Assembly (NCBI GenBank): GCA_934511165.1 | Contig: CAKSWA010000002.1 | Coordinates: 1 to 64,000, forward strand | DNA: 64,000 nt | DNA from: an uncultured Oscillospiraceae bacterium | GTDB taxonomy: Bacteria > Bacillota > Clostridia > Oscillospirales > Oscillospiraceae | Direction: 5' to 3' | The notes under the pieces: model-generated | Database searches by the model: none | What the model was told of the DNA's origin: nothing | What the model saw: only the letters and a program-made list of their open reading frames with translations | Made by a program: the position numbers and the translations under genes | Shown here: one piece after another, positions 1 to 7,564 of the stretch | Position numbering within the stretch: the first letter of the stretch is position 1 | How the letters are laid out: each line of letters starts with the position of its first letter

Positions 1-195
1 ACCTCCATCATGATCAACGTTGCCGCCAACGGCTTCGTCAACCTCTTCACCCCGACCTGCGGCTTCATCATGGGCGGTCTCGCGCTCGCGCGCATCCCCT
101 ACGAGAGCTGGCTGAAGTGGGCGTGGAAGCTGCTCCTCACGCTGTTCGTCGTCGTCGGCGTCGTCCTCACGATCGCGATGGCGGTGCTGAGCTGA
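1..195 (+). CDS. YfcC-family carrier, C-terminal fragment
   Basis: This is the last 64 codons of a membrane protein whose start lies before the window. The visible part has two hydrophobic helices and the stretch NVAANGFVNLFTPTCGFIMG, which resembles the C-terminal end of YfcC/ArcD-like C4-dicarboxylate or basic amino acid carriers (DcuC-like superfamily). Those proteins are inner-membrane exchangers, often for arginine and ornithine. The neighbouring argR gene fits an arginine-related role, but that is inference from context because most of the protein is not visible. The frame is open from base 1 to the TGA at 195. Confidence 0.65.
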   Translation, partial: TSIMINVAANGFVNLFTPTCGFIMGGLALARIPYESWLKWAWKLLLTLFVVVGVVLTIAMAVLS

Positions 196-229
196 AATTC
201 CGCTTGAGTTATCGCATGATCTAATGGTA

Positions 230-268
230 AAATACCGGTTGTATGCCCCATGGCGTACAACCGGTATT
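230..268 (+). terminator. Stem-loop after the carrier gene
   Basis: Thirteen-base perfect stem (AATACCGGTTGTA with its complement) around a 12-nt loop, 35 bases after the carrier stop codon. The following U tract is weak (CTTC), so it may be a poor terminator or an mRNA-stabilising stem. Confidence 0.55.
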
Positions 269-390
269 CTTCAAACAAGGCCGCATCGCCTGCTCTTGTT
301 TGAGAAGAGCTGCGGCTCGCCGCAGCGCACCCGCTTTGCCCGCACGTTTGCGAGGCTTTTCAGTCATTTGTAAAAAGGACGGTGCAGATT

Positions 391-1731
391 ATGCCCAGAC
401 GAGCCATGCTCCAGGATGCCCGCGCCTCCGCGTCCGACCCCGCCGTGATCTGCTCATTCGATTACGAGGCGATCGACAAGCCCACCCGCGCGATCATCCA
501 TCAGGCGGCGCGCTTTCTTTATGTAAAGCGCGGTCGCGGCAAGCTCGTCATTGACGGCGAGGAGTACGTCCTCCAGCCCAACACGCTCGTCGCCATCACG
601 CCGTGGAAGATCACCGACACGGTAGAAGTGACGGAAACGCTCCAGTTCATCAAGGTCATATACGACTATTCCTATCTCAACTCTGTATTCAAGAGCGTTC
701 TCGGCTCGGGCGATACTTCCGCCGAGCCCCTGCGCTTTCTCACCGTGGAGCCGGTCGCCTATCTCGACAGCGTACAGGCGGAGTACGTGGACGGCATCAT
801 GGAGCATCTCAAGGCGGAGCTCGGCGTGGAATCCACGCGCGTCAAGCCGTCGGACAAGCCGTTTTCGCAGCTCTATACGGTCAACAAGCTCATCGATCTG
901 ATGGTCGTTTACCGCCGGTATATCATGTCGCACCGCGGCGAGCTGGACTCCGGGCGGAAGGAGACCGTCAAGGATCAGTCGGTCCTGAGCTACATTTATG
1001 CCCATTCCGCGGAAAAGCTCACGCTCTCGCAGGTCGCGGAGGCGTTCTTTCTTTCGGAATCGGCGCTCTCCAAGCAGATCGCCGGCATGACCGGCACGAC
1101 GTTCTCCAAGCTTCTGAGCAGCATCCGCGTGGAGAAGGCGTCGGACTATCTCATCTATACGGATCTCACGCTCGACGAGATCGCGGGGCTCTGCGGCTTT
1201 GTGGACGCCTCGCACGTATCCAAGCACTTTGCGCAGCGCGTCGGCATCACGCCGATGCAATACCGCAAGATCTATTCCAAGGCCGTCACCAAGTTCAACA
1301 TCTCCGACAAGGCGATCGCCTTTGCGCTGACGGACTACATCTACAAAAATTATGAGACCGAACGGCTCACCGCCGCAAGCGTCGCCGCCGAGTTCGGCGT
1401 GTCGGTGCCGGAAATGAACCGTCTGCTTCTCTATTATAACGAGATGAACTTCGATACGCTGCTCAACTCCACGCGCATCAACAAAGCGTGCGAAATGCTC
1501 GTATCCACGGATTATCTCGTGATCGACGTTGCCGTCGCCGTCGGCTACAGCAACATCAAAACATTCAACATGAATTTCTACCGCTTCAAGGAAATGACGC
1601 CGACGGAGTTTCGCGACCGCATAACGCTGCAGCGCACGGACGGCAGCGAAACGCACGGCAGAGGGCGCGGCGGGCGCCGCCGTGCTCCGACCGTCAAAGC
1701 GCCGGAAAACACAAAGGAGACGACCGAATGA
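391..1731 (+). CDS. AraC-family regulator with two AraC DNA-binding domains
   Basis: A 446-residue transcription factor. Residues about 25-90 look like a cupin-type sensor (FLYVKRGRGKLVIDGEEYVL). Unusually there are two AraC-type DNA-binding regions. The first, about residues 200-298, contains LTLDEIAGLCGFVDASHVSK and ends in ITPMQYRK. The second, about 310-410, contains LVIDVAVAVGYSNIKTFN and ends in MTPTEFRDR. I chose the ATG at 391 because AAGGA at 375-379 is spaced about 11 nt from it; a GTG at 382 is possible but too close. The stop overlaps the argR start (ATGA), so the two regulators are probably translated together. The target is unknown; the carrier gene just upstream or arginine genes are reasonable guesses. 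Confidence 0.85.
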   Translation: MPRRAMLQDARASASDPAVICSFDYEAIDKPTRAIIHQAARFLYVKRGRGKLVIDGEEYVLQPNTLVAITPWKITDTVEVTETLQFIKVIYDYSYLNSVFKSVLGSGDTSAEPLRFLTVEPVAYLDSVQAEYVDGIMEHLKAELGVESTRVKPSDKPFSQLYTVNKLIDLMVVYRRYIMSHRGELDSGRKETVKDQSVLSYIYAHSAEKLTLSQVAEAFFLSESALSKQIAGMTGTTFSKLLSSIRVEKASDYLIYTDLTLDEIAGLCGFVDASHVSKHFAQRVGITPMQYRKIYSKAVTKFNISDKAIAFALTDYIYKNYETERLTAASVAAEFGVSVPEMNRLLLYYNEMNFDTLLNSTRINKACEMLVSTDYLVIDVAVAVGYSNIKTFNMNFYRFKEMTPTEFRDRITLQRTDGSETHGRGRGGRRRAPTVKAPENTKETTE

Positions 1732-2186
1732 AATCCGGAAGACAGGGAACCATCCTCCGAATCGTTTCGGAGCAGAGCATCGAAACGCAGAATCAGCTCA
1801 TGGACGAGCTGAAAAAGCGCGGTATCACGGCCACGCAGGCCACGCTTTCCCGCGATATCCGGGAGCTTCGCCTCGTCAAGCAGCGCAGCGCGGACGGTAC
1901 CAGCCGGTATGCCGTGGCAGAAACTGCCCATGCGCAGGAGATGAGCCATCGCCTCAAGGAGAATCTCCGCCAGACCGTGACGGGCGTTTACGTCTGCCAG
2001 AATCTCGTCATCATCAAAACGCTGCCGGGGCTCGCACCTGCGGTGTGCACCGCCATTGACGGCATCGCTCCGCTGCCGGGGCTTGTCGGCTCGCTCTCCG
2101 GGAACGACACCGTGTTTCTCGCCATGCGCGACAACGCCGCCGCCGAAACGCTCGCCCGCGAGGGGCACAGCCTCTTTATGGGCTAA
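1728..2186 (+). CDS. argR: Arginine repressor ArgR/AhrC
   Basis: A 152-residue protein with the two-domain ArgR layout. The N-terminal winged helix carries ATQATLSRDIRELRLVKQ (about residues 27-44), the family recognition helix. The C-terminal oligomerisation and arginine-binding domain ends with VGSLSGNDTVFLAMRDN. Family members normally have GDDT at this site; here the first acidic residue is Asn, which could weaken arginine binding. ArgR uses arginine as co-repressor on biosynthesis genes and activates catabolism in Firmicutes. It overlaps the upstream AraC gene by 4 nt. Confidence 0.93.
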   Translation: MKSGRQGTILRIVSEQSIETQNQLMDELKKRGITATQATLSRDIRELRLVKQRSADGTSRYAVAETAHAQEMSHRLKENLRQTVTGVYVCQNLVIIKTLPGLAPAVCTAIDGIAPLPGLVGSLSGNDTVFLAMRDNAAAETLAREGHSLFMG

Positions 2187-2206
2187 TTATATATAGTGTA
2201 AGGATT

Positions 2207-2239
2207 GAGTCGTTTTCGTTAACGAAAACGGCTCATTTT
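2207..2239 (+). terminator. Terminator after argR
   Basis: Near-perfect 14-bp inverted repeat (GAGTCGTTTTCGTT / AACGAAAACGGCTC) at 2207-2234 followed by ATTTTG, 20 bases after the argR stop. Confidence 0.8.
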
Positions 2240-2265
2240 GTGTAAAAACCTGCCATGGAATACAC

Positions 2266-2294
2266 TTGACGAACACGCCGACGTGTAATATAAT
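2266..2294 (+). promoter_or_regulatory. Promoter of the oxidoreductase-hypAB operon
   Basis: TTGACG at 2266-2271, a 17-nt spacer, and TATAAT at 2289-2294: a near-consensus housekeeping promoter about 60 nt before the first gene. Confidence 0.85.
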
Positions 2295-2353
2295 TTTGCT
2301 GTCGATATAGTAGGAAACCAAACAAAAGAGATATAAAATGTGGAGGAGTTAGC

Positions 2354-5134
2354 ATGGATAAGCAGACCAAGTCCGGAATGCCTGTGGATGAAAGCAAGTA
2401 TTCCTTTGAAATCCCCCGCACGGACGAGCCGAGAGAGAAAATTCTCAAGCTCGGCACCATGATCACCGACCGCATCGGCACGGTTACGGGCAATGACCCG
2501 GAATATTGGGGACTTGCCGGTGTCGTGACGGACGAGATGGCGGATGTTGCGCTCAAGATGAAGGTGCGCAAGCCGAAAACGACGGCCCAGATCGCCGCGC
2601 TCACCGGCAAGAGCGAAGAAGAACTCGAAAAGCTGCTCACCGAGATGGCGTACATCGGCCTTGTCGAGTACAACTGGGAAAATCTGGACGGGAAAAACCC
2701 GAACCACGAAAAGCGCTGGACGCTGCCGCAGTTTGTTCCCGGCAGCGCAGAGTTCCTCAATATGCGCGCCTCGCAGATCGACGAGCACCCTGAGGTCGCG
2801 GCGTTCTTTGAGCGCATGACGTTCCTTCCGCTCGAAAAGGTCACGCCGATGGTGCCTCCCGGAGGCGCCGGCATCGGCATGCACGTCATCCCCGTGGAAA
2901 AGGCTATCGAGACCGAGAACAAGTCCGTCTCCATCGAGCACATCTCCCATTGGCTGAAAAAGTACGACGGTGTTTACGCCGCCTCGCCCTGCTCCTGCCG
3001 TATGTCCCGCGCCAAGCTCGGCGAGGGCTGCGGCGACGATCCGGAGAACTGGTGCATCGCCGTAGGCGACATGGCGCGTTACGTTGTCGAGACCGACCGC
3101 GGCCATTACATCACGTATGATGAGGTGCTGGAGATCCTGCATAAGGCCGAGGAGAACGGCTTCGTCCACGAGATTACGAACATCGATGGCGAGGAGAAGA
3201 TCATCGCCATCTGCAACTGCAACGTGAACGTCTGCAACGCGCTGCGCACGAGCCAGCTCTTCAACACGCCGAACCTCTCCCGCAGCGCCTATGTTGCGAA
3301 GGTCGAGAGCGAAAACTGCGTCGCGTGCGGCCGCTGCGTTGAGACCTGCCCCGCGGGCGCCGTGAAGCTCGGCCAGAAGCTCTGCACAAAGGACGGCCCC
3401 ATCGAGTACCCGCGCCACGAGCTGCCGGACGAGACCGCCTGGGGCCCGGACAAGTGGGACATCAACTACCGCGACAATAACCGCATCAACTGCTACGATA
3501 CCGGCACATCGCCGTGCAAGACCGCCTGCCCGGCGCACATTGCCGTGCAGGGCTACCTGAAGCTCGCCGCGCAGGGCAAGTACCGCGAGGCGCTCCAGCT
3601 CATCAAGCGCGAAAACCCGTTCCCCGCCGTCTGCGGCCGCATCTGCAACCGCCGCTGCGAGGACGCCTGCACCCGCGGCACCGTCGATCAGGCCGTCGCC
3701 ATCGACGAGGTCAAGCGCTTCATTGCCCAGCAGGATCTCGAAGCCGCCACGCGCTTCATCCCCGAAAAGGTCATCCCGAAGGTCGAGGGCGGATTTGAAG
3801 AGAAGATCGCCATCATCGGCGCGGGCCCGGCGGGCATGAGCTGCGCCTACTTCCTCGCCGAGAAGGGCTACCGCCCGACCGTGTTCGATAAAGCCAGCCG
3901 TCCTGGCGGCATGCTGATGAACGCCATCCCGAACTTCCGTCTCGAAAAGGACGTTGTGGAGGCGGAGATCGACATTCTGCGCGAAATGGGCGTGGAGTTC
4001 CGCTGCGGTGTGGAGGTCGGCAAGGATGTCACCATCCCCGAGCTGCGCGCGCAGGGATACAAGGGCTTCTATGTTGCCGTCGGCCTGCAGGACGGCGGAC
4101 GTCTCCGCGTCCCCGGTGACGATGCCGAGGGCGTCCTCTCCGGCGTGGACTTCACGAAGAAGGTCAACCTGGAGCCCGATACGAAGCTCACCGGCAAGGT
4201 CGTCGTCATCGGCGGCGGCAACATCGCCTCCGACGTTGCCCGCACTGCCGTGCGCTGCGGCGCCGAGAGCGTCATGCTCTACTGCCTGGAGGGCTACGAC
4301 GAAATGCCCATGGGCGAAGAGGACCGCACCGAGTGCGAACGTGACGGCATCTCCATCCATGCCGGTTGGGGGCAGACCGCGATCGATACCGAGAATGGCC
4401 ATGCGAAGGCCATCCACTTCCGCAAGTGCCTGTCCGTCAAGAACGCCGAGGGACGCTTCGCTCCCATGTTTGACGACGCCGAGACCGAAACCGCCGAGGC
4501 GGACACGATCCTTTACTGCATTGGCCAGCACGCCGACTGGGGCGAGCTGCTCGCCGGAACAAAGGTGGAGTTCAACCCGAACGGCATCGTCAAGGCCGAT
4601 GCGCTGACCTACCAGACCGCCGAGCCCGACATTTTCGTCGGCGGCGACGCCTATACAGGCCAGAAGTTCGCCATCGACGCTATCGCCGCCGGCAAGGAGG
4701 GCGCCGTGTCGCTGCACCGCTTTGTGCAGCCGAACACGAGCCTCACCATCGGCCGCAACCGCCGGCAGTTCATCGAGCTTGACAAGAAGAATGCCCTCAT
4801 CGACATCAACAGCTTTGACAACACGCCGCGCCAGCGTCCCGGCTACAACGAGGAGCTGCGCCGCACGATGAAGGACGGCCGCGAGTGCTTCACCGAAGAG
4901 CAGGTCAAGGCCGAAACCGCCCGCTGCCTCGGCTGCGGCGCGAGCGTCGTTGACCCGAACAAGTGCATCGGCTGCGGCATCTGCACGACGCGCTGCGGCT
5001 TTGACGCCATCCATCTCCACCGCGACCGCCCCGAGTGCAGCACCATGGTGCGCAGCGAGGATAAGATGAAGGCCATCCTGCCGTACATGCTCAAGCGCGC
5101 CGTGAAGATCAAGCTCAAGGGCAAAAAGGACTGA
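2354..5134 (+). CDS. Multidomain Fe-S/FAD oxidoreductase (GltD-like)
   Basis: A 926-residue soluble protein, start chosen by TGGAGGAG 8 nt upstream. An N-terminal region of about 300 residues is Cys-rich (SPCSCRMS near 215, ICNCNVNVC near 290). A ferredoxin motif follows (CVACGRCVETCP, near 322-333). From about residue 375 it resembles the GltD/NADPH-dependent oxidoreductase fold: Cys clusters (CKTACPAH, CGRICNRRCEDAC), an FAD-binding GAGPAGMS near 490, and an NAD(P)-binding VVIGGGNIASD near 617. A second ferredoxin-like cluster (CIGCGICTTRC, near 878) is at the C-terminus. This predicts electron transfer between NAD(P)H and ferredoxin or a partner protein. The real partner is unknown. It is followed 2 nt later by hypA and hypB, suggesting a link to a nickel enzyme. 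Confidence 0.85.
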   Translation: MDKQTKSGMPVDESKYSFEIPRTDEPREKILKLGTMITDRIGTVTGNDPEYWGLAGVVTDEMADVALKMKVRKPKTTAQIAALTGKSEEELEKLLTEMAYIGLVEYNWENLDGKNPNHEKRWTLPQFVPGSAEFLNMRASQIDEHPEVAAFFERMTFLPLEKVTPMVPPGGAGIGMHVIPVEKAIETENKSVSIEHISHWLKKYDGVYAASPCSCRMSRAKLGEGCGDDPENWCIAVGDMARYVVETDRGHYITYDEVLEILHKAEENGFVHEITNIDGEEKIIAICNCNVNVCNALRTSQLFNTPNLSRSAYVAKVESENCVACGRCVETCPAGAVKLGQKLCTKDGPIEYPRHELPDETAWGPDKWDINYRDNNRINCYDTGTSPCKTACPAHIAVQGYLKLAAQGKYREALQLIKRENPFPAVCGRICNRRCEDACTRGTVDQAVAIDEVKRFIAQQDLEAATRFIPEKVIPKVEGGFEEKIAIIGAGPAGMSCAYFLAEKGYRPTVFDKASRPGGMLMNAIPNFRLEKDVVEAEIDILREMGVEFRCGVEVGKDVTIPELRAQGYKGFYVAVGLQDGGRLRVPGDDAEGVLSGVDFTKKVNLEPDTKLTGKVVVIGGGNIASDVARTAVRCGAESVMLYCLEGYDEMPMGEEDRTECERDGISIHAGWGQTAIDTENGHAKAIHFRKCLSVKNAEGRFAPMFDDAETETAEADTILYCIGQHADWGELLAGTKVEFNPNGIVKADALTYQTAEPDIFVGGDAYTGQKFAIDAIAAGKEGAVSLHRFVQPNTSLTIGRNRRQFIELDKKNALIDINSFDNTPRQRPGYNEELRRTMKDGRECFTEEQVKAETARCLGCGASVVDPNKCIGCGICTTRCGFDAIHLHRDRPECSTMVRSEDKMKAILPYMLKRAVKIKLKGKKD

Positions 5135-5136
5135 GC

Positions 5137-5481
5137 ATGCACGAGCTCGGGATCGTATTCCACATGATAAAAACCGTCGAGCGCATCGCGGAGGAAAATA
5201 CTCTCACAAGTGTTTCCTCCGTCACGCTCGAACTTGGCGAGGTGTCCGGCGTCGTGCCGCATGAGCTCACATCCTGCTGGAACTGGGCCGTTGCACAGAC
5301 GGAGGTCTTGAAGGGAGCGGAGCTCAAGATCGAGACCATTCCCGCCGTGACGCTTTGCGAGAACTGCACCCATACGTATTCGACCGTCCCGCAGGGGCGC
5401 GTCTGCCCGCTGTGCGGCAGCGAGGAGACCGTGCTCTTGCAGGGCAACGAGATCAATCTCAAGGAAATCGAGGCCTGCTGA
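5137..5481 (+). CDS. hypA: Nickel metallochaperone HypA
   Basis: A 114-residue protein beginning MHELG, the Met-His-Glu nickel-binding N-terminus of HypA. The zinc-binding loop is CENC (about residues 74-77) with CPLC (about 90-93). HypA delivers nickel to [NiFe]-hydrogenase or another nickel enzyme together with HypB. It starts 2 nt after the oxidoreductase stop and is followed 2 nt later by hypB. No hypC-F or hydrogenase subunits are in the window, so the client enzyme is not visible. Confidence 0.92.
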   Translation: MHELGIVFHMIKTVERIAEENTLTSVSSVTLELGEVSGVVPHELTSCWNWAVAQTEVLKGAELKIETIPAVTLCENCTHTYSTVPQGRVCPLCGSEETVLLQGNEINLKEIEAC

Positions 5482-5483
5482 AA

Positions 5484-6155
5484 ATGGATAGTGTACGCAT
5501 CATAGAGATCAAGGAGAGCGTTTTCGCCGACAACGACCGCGAGGCCGACCGCGTCCGCGCAAAGCTCAAGGAGGAGAAGACGTTCCTTCTCAATCTCATG
5601 TCCTCGCCCGGCTCGGGCAAGACGACGACGCTTCTGCGCACGATTGAAAAGCTGAAGGACGAGCTCCGTATCGGCGTTATGGAAGCGGATATCGATTCCT
5701 CCGTGGATGCCGAGACCGTCGCGCGCACGGGCGTGAAGAGCATCCAGCTCCACACCGGCGGCATGTGCCATCTCGATGCCGGGATGACCGAGCAGGGGCT
5801 CACAGAGCTCGGCACGGCGGACATCGATCTCGCGGTGCTCGAAAACGTCGGCAATCTCGTCTGCCCGGCGGAGTTTGATACGGGCGCGGTGAAAAACGCG
5901 ATGATTCTCTCTGTCCCGGAGGGACACGATAAGCCGCTCAAATACCCGCTCATCTTCACCGTGTGCGACGCGCTCATCATCAACAAGATCGATGTGCTGC
6001 CGTATTTCGATTTTGACATGGACAAGGTGCGCGAGTACGCGCTGCGGCGCAACCCCCGTCTGGAGATCTTCCCGATCTCCGCCAAGACCGGCGAGGGCGT
6101 CGAGGCCTGGACAAACTGGCTCAAAAAGCAGGTCCGGGACTGGACGGAAGAATAA
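5484..6155 (+). CDS. hypB: Nickel-insertion GTPase HypB
   Basis: A 223-residue SIMIBI-class GTPase with P-loop SSPGSGKTTT (about residues 38-47), switch-region EADIDSS, the metal-site motif GGMCHLDA, and NKID for guanine recognition. It lacks the His-rich N-terminal tail that stores nickel in some HypB proteins. With HypA it powers nickel insertion into metalloenzymes. It is the last gene of the operon; a strong terminator follows at once. The ATG at 5484 is chosen because homologues start near here and it abuts the hypA stop. Confidence 0.92.
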   Translation: MDSVRIIEIKESVFADNDREADRVRAKLKEEKTFLLNLMSSPGSGKTTTLLRTIEKLKDELRIGVMEADIDSSVDAETVARTGVKSIQLHTGGMCHLDAGMTEQGLTELGTADIDLAVLENVGNLVCPAEFDTGAVKNAMILSVPEGHDKPLKYPLIFTVCDALIINKIDVLPYFDFDMDKVREYALRRNPRLEIFPISAKTGEGVEAWTNWLKKQVRDWTEE

Positions 6156-6157
6156 AG

Positions 6158-6197
6158 AAAAACGGAGCAGTCAGTAAAATGACTGCTCCGTTTTTTA
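6158..6197 (+). terminator. Terminator after hypB
   Basis: Stem AACGGAGCAGTCA / TGACTGCTCCGTT with a short loop and a T run on the + strand; the A run on the other side may also let it serve the convergent lipoprotein gene. Confidence 0.9.
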
Positions 6198-6210
6198 TGG
6201 AGAATGACGG

Positions 6211-6870
6211 TTATTTAACTTCTGCGGTCGTCTGCGCCATGACGGTCAGAGCCTCCAGCACGTCGGCTCTCTGGCTTTCCTCGTAATATGTGCCGGTGTA
6301 AACGTAAAGGTAAGCGCCGGTCACGGCGTACAGCGTGATCTGATCCGTGGGCGGGATGGAGAGAATCGCTTCGCGCCCGCCGGCGTTGTCGATATCGTCC
6401 TGCGTGAGCACGCCCTGCGCCAGAAGAGAATCCAGCATTTCGTCGGTGAAGAGCGTGATCGTTTCGGTGTAGATCACGCTCTTTCCGTTGATCGAGCGGA
6501 GCTCCGCCTTGAGGATCTCAACGTTGGGGTACGACTCGGTGATGCTTTCCACAAGCTTGTTCATGTACTTTTCCGTGAACTTGCCGCTGTAGGTGCTGGA
6601 ACGCTGGGCATTGATGTTGGTTGCCTGCGAGGAGTCTGCCGTATCGTTATAATACACGATGAGCGGAGAAGTGCCGTCCGTACCTGTCCACTTATCAGCG
6701 GGATACTGCGTCGAAAACGTGCTGTTGCTGACCGTTTCGAGCGTCATGGAAGTGAGATCGACCTTCTCGAGCGGGGGATAATCCTCTTCGTTCACGGTGC
6801 CGCATCCGGCGAGGATCAGGCAGAGCGCGAGACAAACGGCGGTGACCGCCGCAAAAGTTTTTCTTTTCAT
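6211..6870 (-). CDS. Lipoprotein of unknown function
   Basis: A 219-residue predicted lipoprotein: basic N-terminus MKRKTF, a hydrophobic helix, and lipobox LILAGC (about residues 17-22). I chose the ATG at 6870 because GGAG lies 8-9 nt upstream and it begins a proper signal peptide; the longer frame to 6927 does not. The mature part has no motif I recognise, though it reads as a compact alpha/beta domain similar in flavour to PsbP-like secreted proteins. It ends convergently with hypB. Function unknown. Confidence 0.8.
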   Translation of the reverse strand: MKRKTFAAVTAVCLALCLILAGCGTVNEEDYPPLEKVDLTSMTLETVSNSTFSTQYPADKWTGTDGTSPLIVYYNDTADSSQATNINAQRSSTYSGKFTEKYMNKLVESITESYPNVEILKAELRSINGKSVIYTETITLFTDEMLDSLLAQGVLTQDDIDNAGGREAILSIPPTDQITLYAVTGAYLYVYTGTYYEESQRADVLEALTVMAQTTAEVK

Positions 6871-6939
6871 AGCTATCACTCCTTTGCTGAGTGACACGAT
6901 TTTACCATACTGCCGGGGAAAAGACAACCTTTTCGCTGT

Positions 6940-7473
6940 TTATCCCACCGTCTCGCCGAGCTTATCGGCAAGCATCGCGAGCGGCTTCACCTTCCAGCGC
7001 AGCACCATGCCGAGCGCCGCGCCGACGAGTGCCTGCAAAATCTGGTAGGGGAGCTTCGCGATCGCCGCGGCAGGCGTTGCGTAGATGAATGCGCGGCCAA
7101 GCGAGTAGCCGACGACCATGATCACCGCGCCGAGCAGCACACCGATGAGAGACGCAATAACGGGCTTCTCCTTCATCATCCGGTGGGCGCAGAGCGAAAT
7201 GACAACGGCCTGCAGGCCGTGTGTGACAAGAGATACGAACATCGGCGTCGGGTAGAAGAAGAAATCGCCGAGAAATGCACCGACACCGCCGACGCAGAAC
7301 GCCCCCAGCGGGTCGAGAATCAGCGAGGCGAAGCAGATGATCACGTCGTTCAGATAGAGATGCCCGCCCGGCACCGGAACGCTGAACACGCTCATGCTCA
7401 TAATGATGTTCATCGCCATCAGCAGCGCCGTTGTACAGAGCCAGCGCGTGCCGTATTTTTTCTTTGTCGTCAT
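6940..7473 (-). CDS. ECF transporter S component, possibly vitamin B6
   Basis: A 177-residue protein with about five or six transmembrane helices. The pattern resembles ECF S components: LNDVIICFASLILDPLGAFCVGGVG, split here as an early loop and a Gly-rich helix near residues 40-65. S components bind a vitamin and dock with a shared EcfAAT energising module encoded elsewhere. The gene is divergent from a MocR/PdxR-type regulator across a 91-bp gap, an arrangement known for predicted pyridoxine transporters (PdxU). A vitamin B6 substrate is therefore inferred from context, not from residues. Confidence 0.75.
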   Translation of the reverse strand: MTTKKKYGTRWLCTTALLMAMNIIMSMSVFSVPVPGGHLYLNDVIICFASLILDPLGAFCVGGVGAFLGDFFFYPTPMFVSLVTHGLQAVVISLCAHRMMKEKPVIASLIGVLLGAVIMVVGYSLGRAFIYATPAAAIAKLPYQILQALVGAALGMVLRWKVKPLAMLADKLGETVG

Positions 7474-7516
7474 GGTAGAATCTCCCTTGCTTTTTCTTTT
7501 ACCTTAGCATACAATA

Positions 7517-7542
7517 TTCTGGATATATTAAAATAGCCAGAA
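7517..7542. promoter_or_regulatory. Palindrome between ECF S gene and mocR (candidate operator)
   Basis: TTCTGG (7517-7522) and its exact complement CCAGAA (7537-7542) flank a 14-nt A+T-rich spacer. The palindrome lies in the only intergenic space between the divergent ECF S gene and the MocR gene, where a MocR dimer would be expected to bind. Functional assignment is inference. Confidence 0.45.
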
Positions 7543-7564
7543 AGTGAGAAAATAATCATACCAG

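Noticed and set aside
2219..5020. 933-codon open frame on the minus strand
   Set aside because: It is antisense to the oxidoreductase gene, which has domains, ribosome site and promoter. High GC third positions create long mirror frames; the minus frame has no recognisable motif.
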